Assembly: GCA_010909165.1 (NCBI GenBank)
Contig: MU008170.1
Coordinates: forward strand, 1,178,001-1,242,000
Source: Anthoceros angustus
Lineage: Eukaryota; Streptophyta; Anthocerotopsida; Anthocerotales; Anthocerotaceae
Reading direction: 5' to 3'
Length of the DNA stretch: 64,000 nucleotides
This document shows, piece by piece, positions 32,922-44,027 of the stretch (position 1 is the first letter of the stretch; every line of letters begins with the position of its first letter). The translations under genes were made by a program, and so were the position numbers. A model generated the notes under the pieces. It made no database searches. It was not told where the DNA came from and saw only the letters and a list, made by a program, of their open reading frames with translations.

Positions 32922-35107
32922 CTTAGAAGTTTCTGTGATAGGTAGACTAGTTCAGAGAGTAGGAGGAGGAGGTCCTTCCCAAGTAGGTACGAGGAGGACC
33001 TTTGGGCGAGGGTATATTTTTAGGTAATGCTTAGTCTATATATGTGAATAAGGGGATATAGGAAATTAATTTAGGATCATAGGGTTAAGTAGCAATAAGG
33101 TGGCACACCGGGAGTGTTTGTGTGGAACACGCTTGAGAAGATATTGGTGGAGATGGTGCCTCGTGGATAATCGACGGCCCAGCTAGTTAGGCATTATTTT
33201 CCGAACGGCCTAAATGGGAGGGCATCTTCCACCTCTCTTTAGCAAGGTGTGAGCCTCCCTTAGTGAGATTTGAGATAGAAATGGAGGGGAGGAGGGGAGG
33301 AGCGGGGATGCTTGATTTCGCCATAGGATTGTGCAAGCTTTGTGCATGTGTTCAAGGCATCCATGCAAGCTTGAGCGATTGAGGAGCTGGCCAGGTGGCA
33401 CACGCCCTGGTGCTTTGTGGATGCAACATGGCTGCACAGAGATAGGAGGGGCCTTGTACAAGCAAGTTGCATGGTATGGAAGGAGCTATGCTTAGGAGCT
33501 AGGAGTTGCAAGGTGTGGGGAAGTGACACGGCAAATTGTGAGGCACGAATTTCAAAGAGGGCGATCTGTTGTGGGTGTGCGTAAGCAAGAGCTCAACTTT
33601 GGAGCTAAGGTGTGGAGAAGCCAAGGCCAACTGCTTCAATACTCAAACTCACCACGTGAAAACGGCGCCTTGCATTTGCGCCCTTTGAGTACAAGCTCAC
33701 TTTCCTTGGCAGCCCGGATATGGCAGCCATGTCGATAGCGGAAGGTCCGCATAGAGCAGCCTCGACTTAAAGTCTCTCCCGAGGTGCCTCGCGAACGCCC
33801 CCGCCGCTTAGGTTTAGCGGCAATCATCGCCGCGTAAGAAGGATTCACCTTCCTTTCGTGTACCGGGCGCTTGATTTAGTAGCAAAGAAACCTTCCTGTG
33901 TGTCCTGCGGCGCATCGATGCTTAGGAGCCAGAACCTCGTAAGAAGACGTAAGACATGGTGAGAAGCACTATCTTCCTCTCAAGATGCTCTATGGCAATG
34001 AGGCTCAAAGCAAAATTATATAGGACACGACTCATCCGCAATGCTTCACACTAGCAGCCATGTAGAAATTGTCATGAAACCGGGTGTAGATGGTATAGGC
34101 ACAAGTGCCGTAATGAGAAGTATACGATTCGCATCAACTCGGTCTTTTCACATATGAAGTCTCCCTTTCATTATCAACAAGTGGGAGTGAAGAAATAGAG
34201 TGTTGACATAATGAGTAGGGTTCGGTTTAGCTAATTATTACTTGACTCATATAACTTAGGGTAATCCAACTAGTGTCCTTTCATTAGGGTTACGCCTCTT
34301 CACCGAATGGACATACCTTTTCATCTTCTTAGTTTAAGATGTCTTTTCAAGCATAACTACTTACTTCTTTCTTAATCAATATACAATATAATTATCTCAT
34401 GAATGATGAGAGTAATTCACATAAATCTTCAAAACCTATGTAAACCCTCTAGCTACAAGCCGAGCCTTATAATTATGATTTCTCCTTGGGCATTTAGCTT
34501 AAGCTTGAAAACTCATTTACAGGATGTAGGCTCGAGAGGGTAGTTCAACAAATTTCCAAGTATGATTCTTGACTAGAGAGTTGAATTCATCATCCACCCG
34601 CCATTTGTCATGTTGAGGTCCATAGAATGCCCTTAAGAGATTGTGGCTCTAAGTGTAAAGCCATTGAGGCGAGCCTCGGCAGGTGGAAATCAATAGTCTC
34701 ATATCAAGGTTTTTCCACTCTGCGGTGGCCTATGCCGGGTAGATTGTCTTAAAGGGGCTCTAGATCCGCTCGAAGAGGTTTGGCACGGTTCAGGGCCTAC
34801 CACAACAAGTTTGGCTTCAAGCTCAGGGGCCAAAGATCATCATGCAAATGCCTTGGCAAGAGGCTGAGGCTCAATGTCAAGGACATCGAGGGTGACATCT
34901 ACATCATGTGGAAACTAATAATCAGAAGGTTCATTGTCATCCCAGGGTGGGTGGGTCAAGGTTAGGGTCAGGTACTCCCTCTACTTCTGATCTCTCTCCC
35001 TTAGTTGGTAATGATGTACGAAGATGGGCAGGTTTAGTGGGTTCAAGGAAAGTGACATAACAAGCTAAAGTGGCATGCCTAGTTGCAGGATCATACAATT
35101 TATAAGC
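32922..35107. repeat. 2.23-kb tandem repeat, unit 2
   Basis: Second copy of 30691-32921, offset about 2,231 bp. It runs into intact-order copia integrase sequence at its right end, so unit 2 keeps the original junction and unit 1 is probably the extra copy. CAG, CTG and CCG words again mark most differences. Confidence 0.8.
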
Positions 35108-35650
35108 CTTAGAAGTCTCATTGTAACCAAAAAAAGATGAGGGCATGAGCACGAGGATCTTAATTGCGTCTTTTCTCCTCAGGGATAAAGGCAAAGGTAA
35201 CGAGAACCAAAAACCCGAAGGTGTAGAAGACTGGGTTTTCGATGCCATAAAGCTTCATATGGGGTCATGTGTGAGACACACGGCAAAATGTACGCGTTTC
35301 AATACAATAGGTGGCAGACAATACCACCAAAACTTTGGGGTAAGCCCCCAAACTAGTCTCGGGTCATAGAAAGGAGGGTTTGATTCTTCCTTTCGGCCAC
35401 ACCATTCTGTTGAGGAGTATAGGGGACTGTAAGTTGTCTTTCTATATCATGTCCCCAAAGGAAAGTGTCAAATGCATTATTGACAAATTCTGATCCATTA
35501 TCTGTGCGAAAGAAATTAAGCATTTGTCCAGTTTGACGTTCAACAGTAAGAAGCCAGTCTTGAAACAATCTAAATGTCTCATTTTTCTAGTGCATGATAT
35601 ATGTCCAGGTGTATTTGGAAAAGTCATCAATGATACATAGAACATGGTAA
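34937..35650 (-). pseudogene. Ty1/copia integrase, core and C-terminal part
   Basis: On the minus strand the core reads FRTDNGSEFVNNAF with the second catalytic aspartate, then TVPYTPQQNGVAERKNQTLL with the catalytic glutamate (35568-35353). The C-terminal domain reads FFGYNETSKAYKLYDPATR and VTFLEP (35248-34937), a copia hallmark. The usual segment between (KTPxExxxGxKP...FGCxAY) is disturbed across frame changes. This is a second copia family, distinct from the scrambled blocks. The N-terminal finger and first Asp lie beyond 35650, where gypsy sequence begins, so the element is truncated there. Confidence 0.85.
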
Positions 35651-35659
35651 TATTTGAAG

Positions 35660-38160
35660 GGGCTGAAGATACATTGTAAACGATCTCGATTCGGAAACTC
35701 CCTGTTGAATGGTGTCTTGGGGTGATTTTTTTTGTTTTCTTGTTAGGAATGGTGTTAAAATAAGTCAGGCTGACAGTAGGAGAGGGTATTTATATTAAAA
35801 AGTGTCCTTGGCTTATGGGGGTTTTTGTTGTTCCTTAGGTTAGATAATAAATGGTCTTTGAATTTGATGTCCCATGGCCTTTGGTCTTGGGATATCCAAT
35901 AGAAAGTCTATATATGTGAGAGGGGGTCTATATTTGCAGAGGTTGCTAAGTCCATAGGTTAGAGGTCGATCCAACCAAGTGGTAGTCGAATAAGTGTGAG
36001 GTTGCAGACCGAAATGGGGAAAGGTTATGTTTCGAGAACGGTCGGACCGACGGGCCGTGGAAGGAAGGAACCACGACAAAGGAGAAGTAGTCGTGGAAGT
36101 CCGATCAATAGGGGAGCCAGGCATGTAACCCTAAGGAGACCAGAAAAATGACAGAAGCAAGTTCAAACGGTGGAGCGAATGGCCGGAGCGAGAGTGAGGA
36201 GCGGAGCGCAACGGCGGGTGGAGCGCGAGGACGTCGAGGAGATGCGCCTAGAGGAGTACCGCGATCTGCTGGAGGGCGAGAGGGCGCAATCGCGAGGAGG
36301 GACACTCAACCTCGCGTGAGGGCGCGAGCGCGACGCAAGGAGGACGGCCCATCGGCGCGCGGATTGCCGAGGAGGTAGGAACCTCGGGAGACCGACCGCC
36401 AGAATTTTGAGGCAGGCATCACCGATTCGGGAGGCGGAGGCAAGAGAGGCCGGGCGCCCAAGGCCGTCAAATTGTAAATTGTAATGGCCAAACATGGACC
36501 ATTGGAAGGTCCGAGCTGGGGAATTGGTGAAGGAGTTGGGGCTTGGCTTCATGGAGAAGCGGTAGAATTATGTGAACTTGGCACTGGTACAGGAGTGCGC
36601 TCGCCATTTGAAGGACAAGCAGCCAGGCGGGGGAATTAGAGCGAAGCCTCAGGATTGGGACCTGGAATTGGTCAGTTTAGTGTATGAGCGTAGCAAGGAG
36701 GAAGCAGGTGGCTTGGTAATCGAACCTTCTCGGAAAAGGAGCACAGCAGCGGCCTTGGTCAAGGCAGGCATAATTCGGGAGCCCAATGGCTGGTTGACCC
36801 GAGAATTGGTATCGCGACACCGATGGTCCGCCAAGTGGCTCTCCGCTTTTCAAAGACAAGAAGGTGGACTATTTGTCCACCATTTTCGCTTCTCCATGAA
36901 GTTGTCAAGGGGCGAGGATCGATTGGGGCGAATTCTTGACAAGCCGCGGTGAAGAGAGGTTGAATTTGATCTCCTCTTCCCTCGCCCTTCTAATTACACC
37001 ATTTTGGTTCACCAGAGCGCATGCTAACTATCCACGGAGGTGGAGATTGTGGCCTCCTTCACATGTGGAAGCCGGCTAGGAGGTGAAGTGGAAAGCGGAG
37101 GAGCCCAAGGAGGAAATAGAGGAGGAATCCGATAGTTGGGAGTCCGTGGCAACGGGCAGTTCAAAGGAGGAAAAGGAGATTGCCACCAGCAAGAAGAGAA
37201 AGACCGGGGGAGGCAGGCGAGGCTCAACGAAGAAGGCGAAGGTGGACGCGCGCGTCACCAGGTCGAAGGCGGGCGCCGCGCTGCAGGAGAAAGTGAAGAA
37301 AATGAGGGCCAAACGGCAGATTGATTTGGCGGAGGAGGAGGCGCAATCCGAGGAAGAAAATTTGCTAACTCGATGCACGATGAACCGACCCCCAAGGATT
37401 AGGTTGACCTCAAGTGGACCTCCTGGATGGGAAGAGATTTTCCAGTGAACCCATTGGCAACAGAGGTCGACGCGCACTAGAGGCGACCCACTGGGAAGGA
37501 AGGTTTGACAGGGAATGGCGTCCCGGAGCGGCCTCCTCAACAGTGGATTTGCGTGAGCTAACCATATCTATGATCCGGCCCATGGGATTGGACTGCCGCT
37601 GGCCCTCACATGGCCTGCAAGGGGCCGAGAGGAAGTGGTGAAGGCCCGATTTGAGGAGGAGGAGGCTAAGGAAGCAATGGAGGAAGATAAGCACCCCTGA
37701 GGAGATGAGGGTAAAAATTGTGAGGATTTGCGCAGGCCCAAGAGGAGCTGCACCATGACGAGTCACAGGAAGCCGCATGGCCTGTGAGATCAAGATGCCC
37801 ACGAGGCTTAATCAAGAAAATGTGGGAATTGTCACAGCCCAAGAGCAAGAGGTACCGTGGAGAAGGCCCATGTTGGACCGATATGCGAGAGCGGACGAGG
37901 CACGTGTCGAGCGAAGGAGAAGGGAAGGGAAGCTAAGTAGCAGTGCCCACGATCGGGTAGTGGAAGGGACTATCATGAGGAAGGAGCAACCGAGGTAGCC
38001 AAACACCTACCGTAGTTGGAATGACGACGGTCGTGGAGTTCACTACCGCGTAGCGTAAACAACACGACATTGGGGAGCCCAACCTCAAGCGGCCATGAGC
38101 GCAACTCGACGCAACGAGGGCATGGATCGTGCAACCGTGTAGCCGACGGAGGAGGGGAAG
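35660..38160 (+). pseudogene. Ty3/gypsy 3' ORF, copy 3 (N-terminal and middle part)
   Basis: Collinear with 17410-19600. The best-kept frame, 36572-36952, reads MNLALVQECARHLKDKQPGG, LVSLVYERSKEEAGGLVIEP, IIREPNGWLTRELVSRHRW and FSMKLSRGEDRLG. A Lys/Glu-rich frame follows at 37083-37448. No domain is recognised. The element start, with pol, is missing: copia integrase abuts at about 35650. The 3' part of the ORF resumes at 39.69 kb beyond an inserted GC-rich tract. This copy shows the fewest frame breaks of the set and is the best template for identifying the protein. Confidence 0.6.
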
Positions 38161-38780
38161 AAATATGATAATCTCAAGGGGTTTTTGATGGGCCCTAAAA
38201 TGCTATTGAAGTGAAAACGGCACAAAACAAATTCAAAAAAGGGTGTTACCTAGTTACACTACTTTCCATCCAAAGAATGTTTGTGTCGAATGGTGGTCGC
38301 ATAACTCGAACCTAGGGAATAATGCAGTAGGAAGTAAGGAGGGGAAGGCCGCTCACGTGAAGGGACGATTATGGCTTAGCTTTTGGGAGGAAAATGTGGT
38401 TTTGTTATGACACCACAAAAGCTACATGTGGTATTTCCTAACACAAGAATATCAAGAACTGGACTTACAACATTAACTCGGGACGAAAAACAAGAGTTCG
38501 GGCCCATCCCCGTAGTTTAATCCTTCACATCACTTCATTGGTCCCCGCATTGTCATCACTATCTTTAAGCGGCACTTTTGACTATAGTTGTGAAGCCACG
38601 CAACTCGCAGCTTATCCTCTCCGCTTTTTGTCCACCGCATACAGTTTCGGAGGAGGAATCTCTACACAATCGACCGCATCTGGCTCGATTCGTGATGGTA
38701 TTTGCTTCTAAGGTTAGCCTTCATTCCAAGGTTGCTTCAAAGTTAGCCTACTGAATTTTCGATGGAAGTGCCACGCATGT
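38161..38780. other. No recognisable gene
   Basis: Between the gypsy 3' ORF sequence and the GC-rich minisatellite only short frames appear. There is no obvious repeat partner elsewhere in the window and no terminal repeat marking an insertion. Confidence 0.5.
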
Positions 38781-39480
38781 GGGGTGCGTGGAAGTGAGGG
38801 CCACAATGGCACGCTGGAGGGAGGGCGCCCGGAAGCCGGGCGCCTAGTGCCAAGACCACCTGGCTTGCCCACCCCACGGTGGTTACACAGGAGGGCGCCG
38901 GCCGACGCCTCCTTCACGCCGCCACTTGCCTGGGCCTACGGGTGGCAGCGCGAGGGCTGGCGCCTACCGGGCGGTGCTCTCCCTTAGCACCACCCATCGG
39001 CTGGTAGGCGGTGGAGCTTGGGGAGGGCGCCGCCGCCGGCGCCTCCCAAAGATGCTCGCCTCATGGCGCACTGGCCGGCGCCTCAAGATGCCTCGCCTCA
39101 TGGGCGCGGCCGGCATGGCGCCTCCTACCACACACTCCTACGATGGGCTGGCCGGTTTCTCCCCCAACACGCCTCGCCGCCTATGGGCGCTTTCACGGCT
39201 GCTTTCCCCAGCACACCTGGCCCATGGCGCCACCACGGCCCTCCCTAGCACACTTGCCATGGGGCGGGCCGACTGCGCCTCCCTAGCACACCTCGTCCCA
39301 TGGGCGCCGGCTCCTCGCGCCTCCTCCCCAACACGCCCCCGCCTCCCTAGCATTACCTGCACCATGGGCGCCGGCCGGCCGGCGCCCACCCTCCAACACG
39401 CCATGCCTGTGCCAGCGCCGGCCACGGCGCCCCTAGCACACCTTGCTCCTACCGCACGCCTACGCCTCATAGGCTGTCTT
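38781..39480 (+). repeat. GC-rich degenerate minisatellite (~42-bp unit)
   Basis: Repeated words CCTAGCACACCT, CCATGGGCGCCGGC and GCCGGCGCC recur at roughly 40-45-bp spacing, clearest from 39230 to 39440. The tract is far richer in G+C than its flanks and includes a 185-codon frame (38926-39483) rich in Ala, Pro, Arg and Leu that follows from composition. It interrupts the gypsy 3' ORF. Confidence 0.65.
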
Positions 39481-39692
39481 TAAGAAAATAAATATTTAAC
39501 GGCTCAATAAATTTGGAACTTGGGACCATTGGTCAAGTGTTTGGGAAAAAGATGAAGTAATGTATAGGTTCCGTGTTCAAAACCCATATCTTCTTAATTA
39601 CTCAACTTTGTTGATTTTAAGGATGCTTGCATGGGCACATGGGCAACTAACTTTGTTCATTTTAAGGACGCTGGCATTGCCTTAAAGCCCAA

Positions 39693-40340
39693 GTGGTTGC
39701 ATTGAGTACCAGAAGGTTGAAGACCACGACCGGGCGACTCTTGGATGAGGGTCAGACCCTAGATGTCAGGTGGCGCCGACACCGCCTTATCACCAAGAAT
39801 GATACTATTGAAGACAAGCAAGCAATGGAGGAGAACGACAACTTTGAGGCGGACGATATGGACCGCCGCATTATCAAAGTAGGGCAGATATGCTGTTCTA
39901 GGAAAGGTGTTCTTCGTGACAAGGGGGTGTTGTCTCGACCGAAGGGGGTTACTATATTCCCCCCCTTCAAAAATTATCATGTTGAGGGATCAGGGCCTAT
40001 CTTCTGCAAGTGAGGACCCGAAGTGGATACTTCTTCCATTGCGCCTGAGTATGGGGATTGGCCCCCTATTATGCGGAGGCGATTTTGGAGGAGCTGACGG
40101 AAGAAGAAGTCCACGCGTGGGTGGACGAAGAGCCTGTAATAATCCTCAGCAATAGGCGACAGGCTGGAGTGGAGGAGCTTCAAGGGCTGAGATACCCGAT
40201 TAGGGACGCCCAAAGAACGATAGCAGGTGGAGGTCTTGTGGAGGACCTGATCACGGGCGAGGCAGAGGGCCGCGGGCGGCGGCAGCTGAGGACGGCGCAG
40301 TGCCAAGTCGGGAAGGGCGCGAGATAGCGAGGGCAACAGG
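39693..40340 (+). pseudogene. Ty3/gypsy 3' ORF, copy 3 (C-terminal part)
   Basis: A frame from 39693 reads STRRLKTTTGRLLDEGQTLD, KNDTIEDKQAMEENDNFEAD and ends near 40013. After a frame change, SSASEDPKW and GGDFGG match the segment before the LTR in the other copies (near 8.05 and 19.78 kb). A third frame (40058-40327) reads YYAEAILEELTEEEVHAWVD, the acidic C-terminal part. It ends just upstream of the LTR at 40341, as in the other copies. Function unknown. Confidence 0.6.
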
Positions 40341-41488
40341 TGACAGCATCCTAGGAAGGAATTTGATTGGGATGCCACATCGACCTAAGATCGCCGGAAT
40401 TGTAAGCGCCTCTTCGCGAGTACCGCTTTAGAACCCGAAACTGGGGCTAACTGGACGCCCAACCGATGTGGGGCAAGGAAGACAGCTCGCCGCAGAGATA
40501 ATTCGTTGAGATCCCCACGCCGCCGTGGTCGGGGACGCCCGATTGATAGAGGCGCGAGACTCCCGGGGTGGTCGAGAGCTTGTTCGCAACCGGGGAGGAA
40601 GGTGATAGAGCAATCACCGACAAAGGAGGAGGAAATCGGGATTGGCGCGGGGTCCGAGCTTGCTTGTAATGTCCGGTCAGGACGCCTGAGGGGTTCTTCT
40701 TCCTTCACCTTGATCCTCGAGAAGTTGTGTCAAATCAAGAGAGTGTTGAGTGGATGGTTGGAAGCTTGTGCGTGCATCGAGGAAGAGAAGAGAGAGAGAG
40801 AAGAGATCGGTTGAAGGAGAGATCGAGTGCTGTACGCGATGCGAGGCGTGAGATCGGAAGTGGGGAGAGAAGGAGAACGGATTGAGGGGTTAACAATGGG
40901 GATTGGTACGTGGGAATTGTGAAATCAAGCCGGTGCTGTCTGTGGAAAGTGCACATGGGAAATGGTGTTCCCTGGAGAAATAGTGTGTGAGTGGCGCCCT
41001 TTTGTTTGTGTGTGTGTGTGTGTGTGTGGAATGGGTGTGCGATAACCTAGGAGCTTCCTCTTCTAAGAATCGGTCTGAGCTTAGAGCCTAGAGTGCAGAA
41101 TAAAATCCGGCCTGCAAGTAGAGACAATTTATCCGTGAAGAATTCATGCCAGCGCCGCAGAGGAGGTGCTAGGGTTTGGTGGGACCCACCGTACTGTAAC
41201 CACTACCCGGTAGTGGGGACCACCGGTAGTGGGGAATCACCGTGTAGTAACTCGAGAGGCGGTCATGAATGCTAACCGCTAGAGTTAGACAGAGTGACAG
41301 TGGTAGTTGAGAAGACAGATAGGAAGGGTGATAGCAGGTAAGTTTCAACTTAGGTAAGGGTCAGTAGTGATAGAAGTTAGCATCCCTTGGCACAAACCAT
41401 TCCCTTGGGAGAGAATCCTAGGCCTACAACGACATCGAGGGTAAATGTGGACCTCATGGTGTCCCTAGACACAAGTTCACACTCCACA
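40341..41488 (+). mobile_element. Ty3/gypsy LTR (3' LTR of copy 3)
   Basis: Starts TGACAGCATCCTAGG and ends ACTCCACA, with a short TG tract at 41007-41028 and the GGGTAAATGTGGACCTC block near 41440. The GTATAAGAGG word of other copies is replaced by GTGGGGCAAGG, so its promoter is probably lost. No primer site follows, consistent with a 3' LTR. Confidence 0.75.
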
Positions 41489-42472
41489 TACATCAAGCGG
41501 CTTCATAGGCCAATATACGCTGAACGGGGTTTGTGATGGGTATCAAATCGGTTCTATGCTACATAGATAGCGGAAAATACTAAAAAATTATGGTGTAGAA
41601 CATGTGGATCATAAGATCCAAGGATGACGATTGGGACAAGAATGGTCTGCACGCCGACACAATACATGATTCCAAGAGAATGGAGACCCATGTCGTAACA
41701 AAGTGCATAGACGCAAAACGTATGAATCCGTCCGCTGTAGTAATTGCGGCTTATTTATGTACATCCTCACATCCTTGCCAACCCAAAAACTATAATGCAT
41801 GGACTTTCGGAAAAGGGAATACATCGGATGAACACCTCGCAAAATGCAGGATATCGTGGTCTGAGTCGGGTGAGGGGGTAAGGGCGCTGGCATGCCGGCG
41901 CCCATTATGCCAGCGCCCATTTTCATGCGCCAGCGCTCTAATGCCATGTTCACTTCCTCATGCCGGCGCATTCACCCCCTGACCCCTGCTCTCTTTACAC
42001 ATTCAAATTAGAAGGTGCCGCCCGTCTTTCCAAACCGATGCAATAATGAATTGAATTCTCTTTTGCTTGGTCCACATGGGCGGAGCAACTTAGTTTTCAT
42101 CCCCGTGTGTCCTGTTTTTTGAGCAACACGCCTTGAACTAGGGTTGGGGAAACAAAGTGTGATTAACCCTAAGGATTGGGAATATCTACTTCACTGCGAG
42201 AATCTTCAATGAAGAAATCGATGGCCATGTAAGGGGCCCGCATGCCTATTTCAATAACATTTTGTGATACGGGAGATCATAAATTCACTCCCAACCTGAT
42301 ACTACGCTCACGTCTTCCCATTGGCCATTATAGGAGACACCACCATCCAATAGATCTCACTTATCTTGCATCAATCAACAGAATCACATCCTCACTCTTC
42401 GCATGACTCTAAACCTTTTTCCTCGGTCATGGCTGCTTCATTATCGCAAATCCCGCTGCTCCCACCAAAAAC
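41489..42472. other. No recognisable gene; GC dyad cluster at 41881-41975
   Basis: Mostly AT-rich sequence without motifs. At 41881-41975 a cluster of GGCGCTGGCATGCCGGCGCC-like words recurs about four times (for example GCCGGCGCCCAT, GCCAGCGCCCAT), the same vocabulary as 1919-1984 and the 38.8-kb minisatellite. Confidence 0.5.
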
Positions 42473-43790
42473 TTGAAGTGTGCATTATGGCTGACTCAAT
42501 CCAGCTTATACATCGAACCCAGAAGTGTAGGTGGTGACGGAAGTTGCATATTTTCGTTCATTTGTGTGGCCGATGCAGATAGGAGAAGGAGGTCGCAAGT
42601 TCAAAGCCGCAGTGCGGAAGTTGAACAACCTTTCGTTCCAACACCAGTTCAAAATTACCCAAGAAGACAAAGTGGAACGAGGAAAGGTAACGGTCATTCG
42701 GAGTAAACAATACTCGACTTCTCTGTTGTGGGAAACTGAAGATGGCTTGGAGTTCTTGGCTGCTTGTGCCAATAAAGATTATCGGCCCAACTCCCTTAAT
42801 GGCATTGCAGGCGAAAGACAAGAAAGGGTGTGGAGGAGGCTTGAGTGCACGTGAACGGGTAGATCACTTGAAGAGAGGAATGATAAAGTTACCAACTTAT
42901 GTGAATGCTATTGAGGGGGAGTGGTGGGATGATTTCTGGAAGGATCAAGAGGAGATCGCAACGATTGTGGACCATAACATCGGCCTTGTTTTGAAAAACC
43001 CGTGGAAGTGGTACGATAGGGCAGCGGCAGAAGCAAATGTGCCTCCCTTGCTGGCTCCAGAGGAAGCTCTCTTGGATGAAGCATTATTGCGGGATGTACC
43101 ACAACGGGACATGTACCTAGAAGCATATCAAAACGTTGAACGACTTGAAGAGGAAGTGGAGAGGATGAATGGTGACATTATGGAGATTAAAAAAGGTATG
43201 TTCATTGTAACGCCTTGTGAGGGTGACATTTCAACATGTTCTAGGTGGCCAAGGTTGTTAAGTTCCACCTAACCGCCTCGAATTTCTACCTTGTAAACTA
43301 GTGGCGGACCAAACACATGTATGTTTTATATTTTCGCCATATGCTTTTGATAACCAACCTCCACGTCAGATAAATACTTTACTTTCTTGAATACAAATGC
43401 CACTCCTTATGTACTTGTGCACCAGCTCCCGGCTTGGTTTAACCACTTCCTAGAACTTAGATCCAGCTATGGCGTACACTTACTTGCTTTTAAGAGCAGG
43501 CAGCGGCAGCGGCACCTACCCATGAGCACAGCAATGGAGGGGCGAAGGGTCCCGCGAAGTCTGGTTCCCACAATTCCGTGAAAGCCAGCTCTGCAAAGGG
43601 AGCGCAAGGGCCTGGGGAAAGGGTTGGCCTTCCCAAGTCTCAGAAGGCTCCAACCCCGGATCCCATTTATCTCCTTATACGTATGAGGAGGCGGTGCAGC
43701 TACGCAGGCACACAAGCCAGGTTGATGAAGTTGTTTTGTTGGAGAAAGATTGGTTCATGCAACCTGAGGAACTCAAGAGGACAATGGTAA
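42473..43790 (+). pseudogene. Exon-like remnant of an unrecognised protein
   Basis: Several plus-strand frames look like consecutive exons. One (42531-42854) contains RKLNNLSFQHQFKITQEDK and STSLLWETEDGLEFLAAC. The next (about 42830-43190) contains LSARERVDHLKRGMIKLPTY, EGEWWDDFWKDQEEIATI and a coiled-coil-like VERLEEEVERMNGDIMEIKK, and ends exactly at a splice donor AAAAAAG/GTATGT. A third near 43670-43785 reads YTYEEAVQLRRHTSQVDEVV, LLEKDWFMQPEELKRTM, again followed by GTAATG. The order, donor sites and composition suggest a real gene, host or transposon-encoded. I do not recognise the family. It lies directly left of the CACTA-like element. Confidence 0.4.
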
Positions 43791-44027
43791 TGGACTTTGT
43801 TAAAGCTGTGGATTTTTGGGTTCAATGGTGCTTTGCACAATCAGAGGGCTAGGGCAGGATGGTTTCTGTGGGCTACAATGGATGTGATGGACGGTGAACC
43901 GGAGTTCTAGGTTTTGTGCACATCAAGGCCTTACGAAGTGGAAGGGTTGCCACCGACATCAAACGACTACAATGTGTATATATGTGCTAGCTAAGGAACC
44001 TTCTCTACCTTATTCTTAGGAACTCTT

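Noticed and set aside
38926-39483. 185-codon Ala/Pro/Arg-rich plus-strand frame
   Set aside because: Lies entirely in a GC-rich degenerate minisatellite, with an equally open frame on the other strand; no coding evidence.
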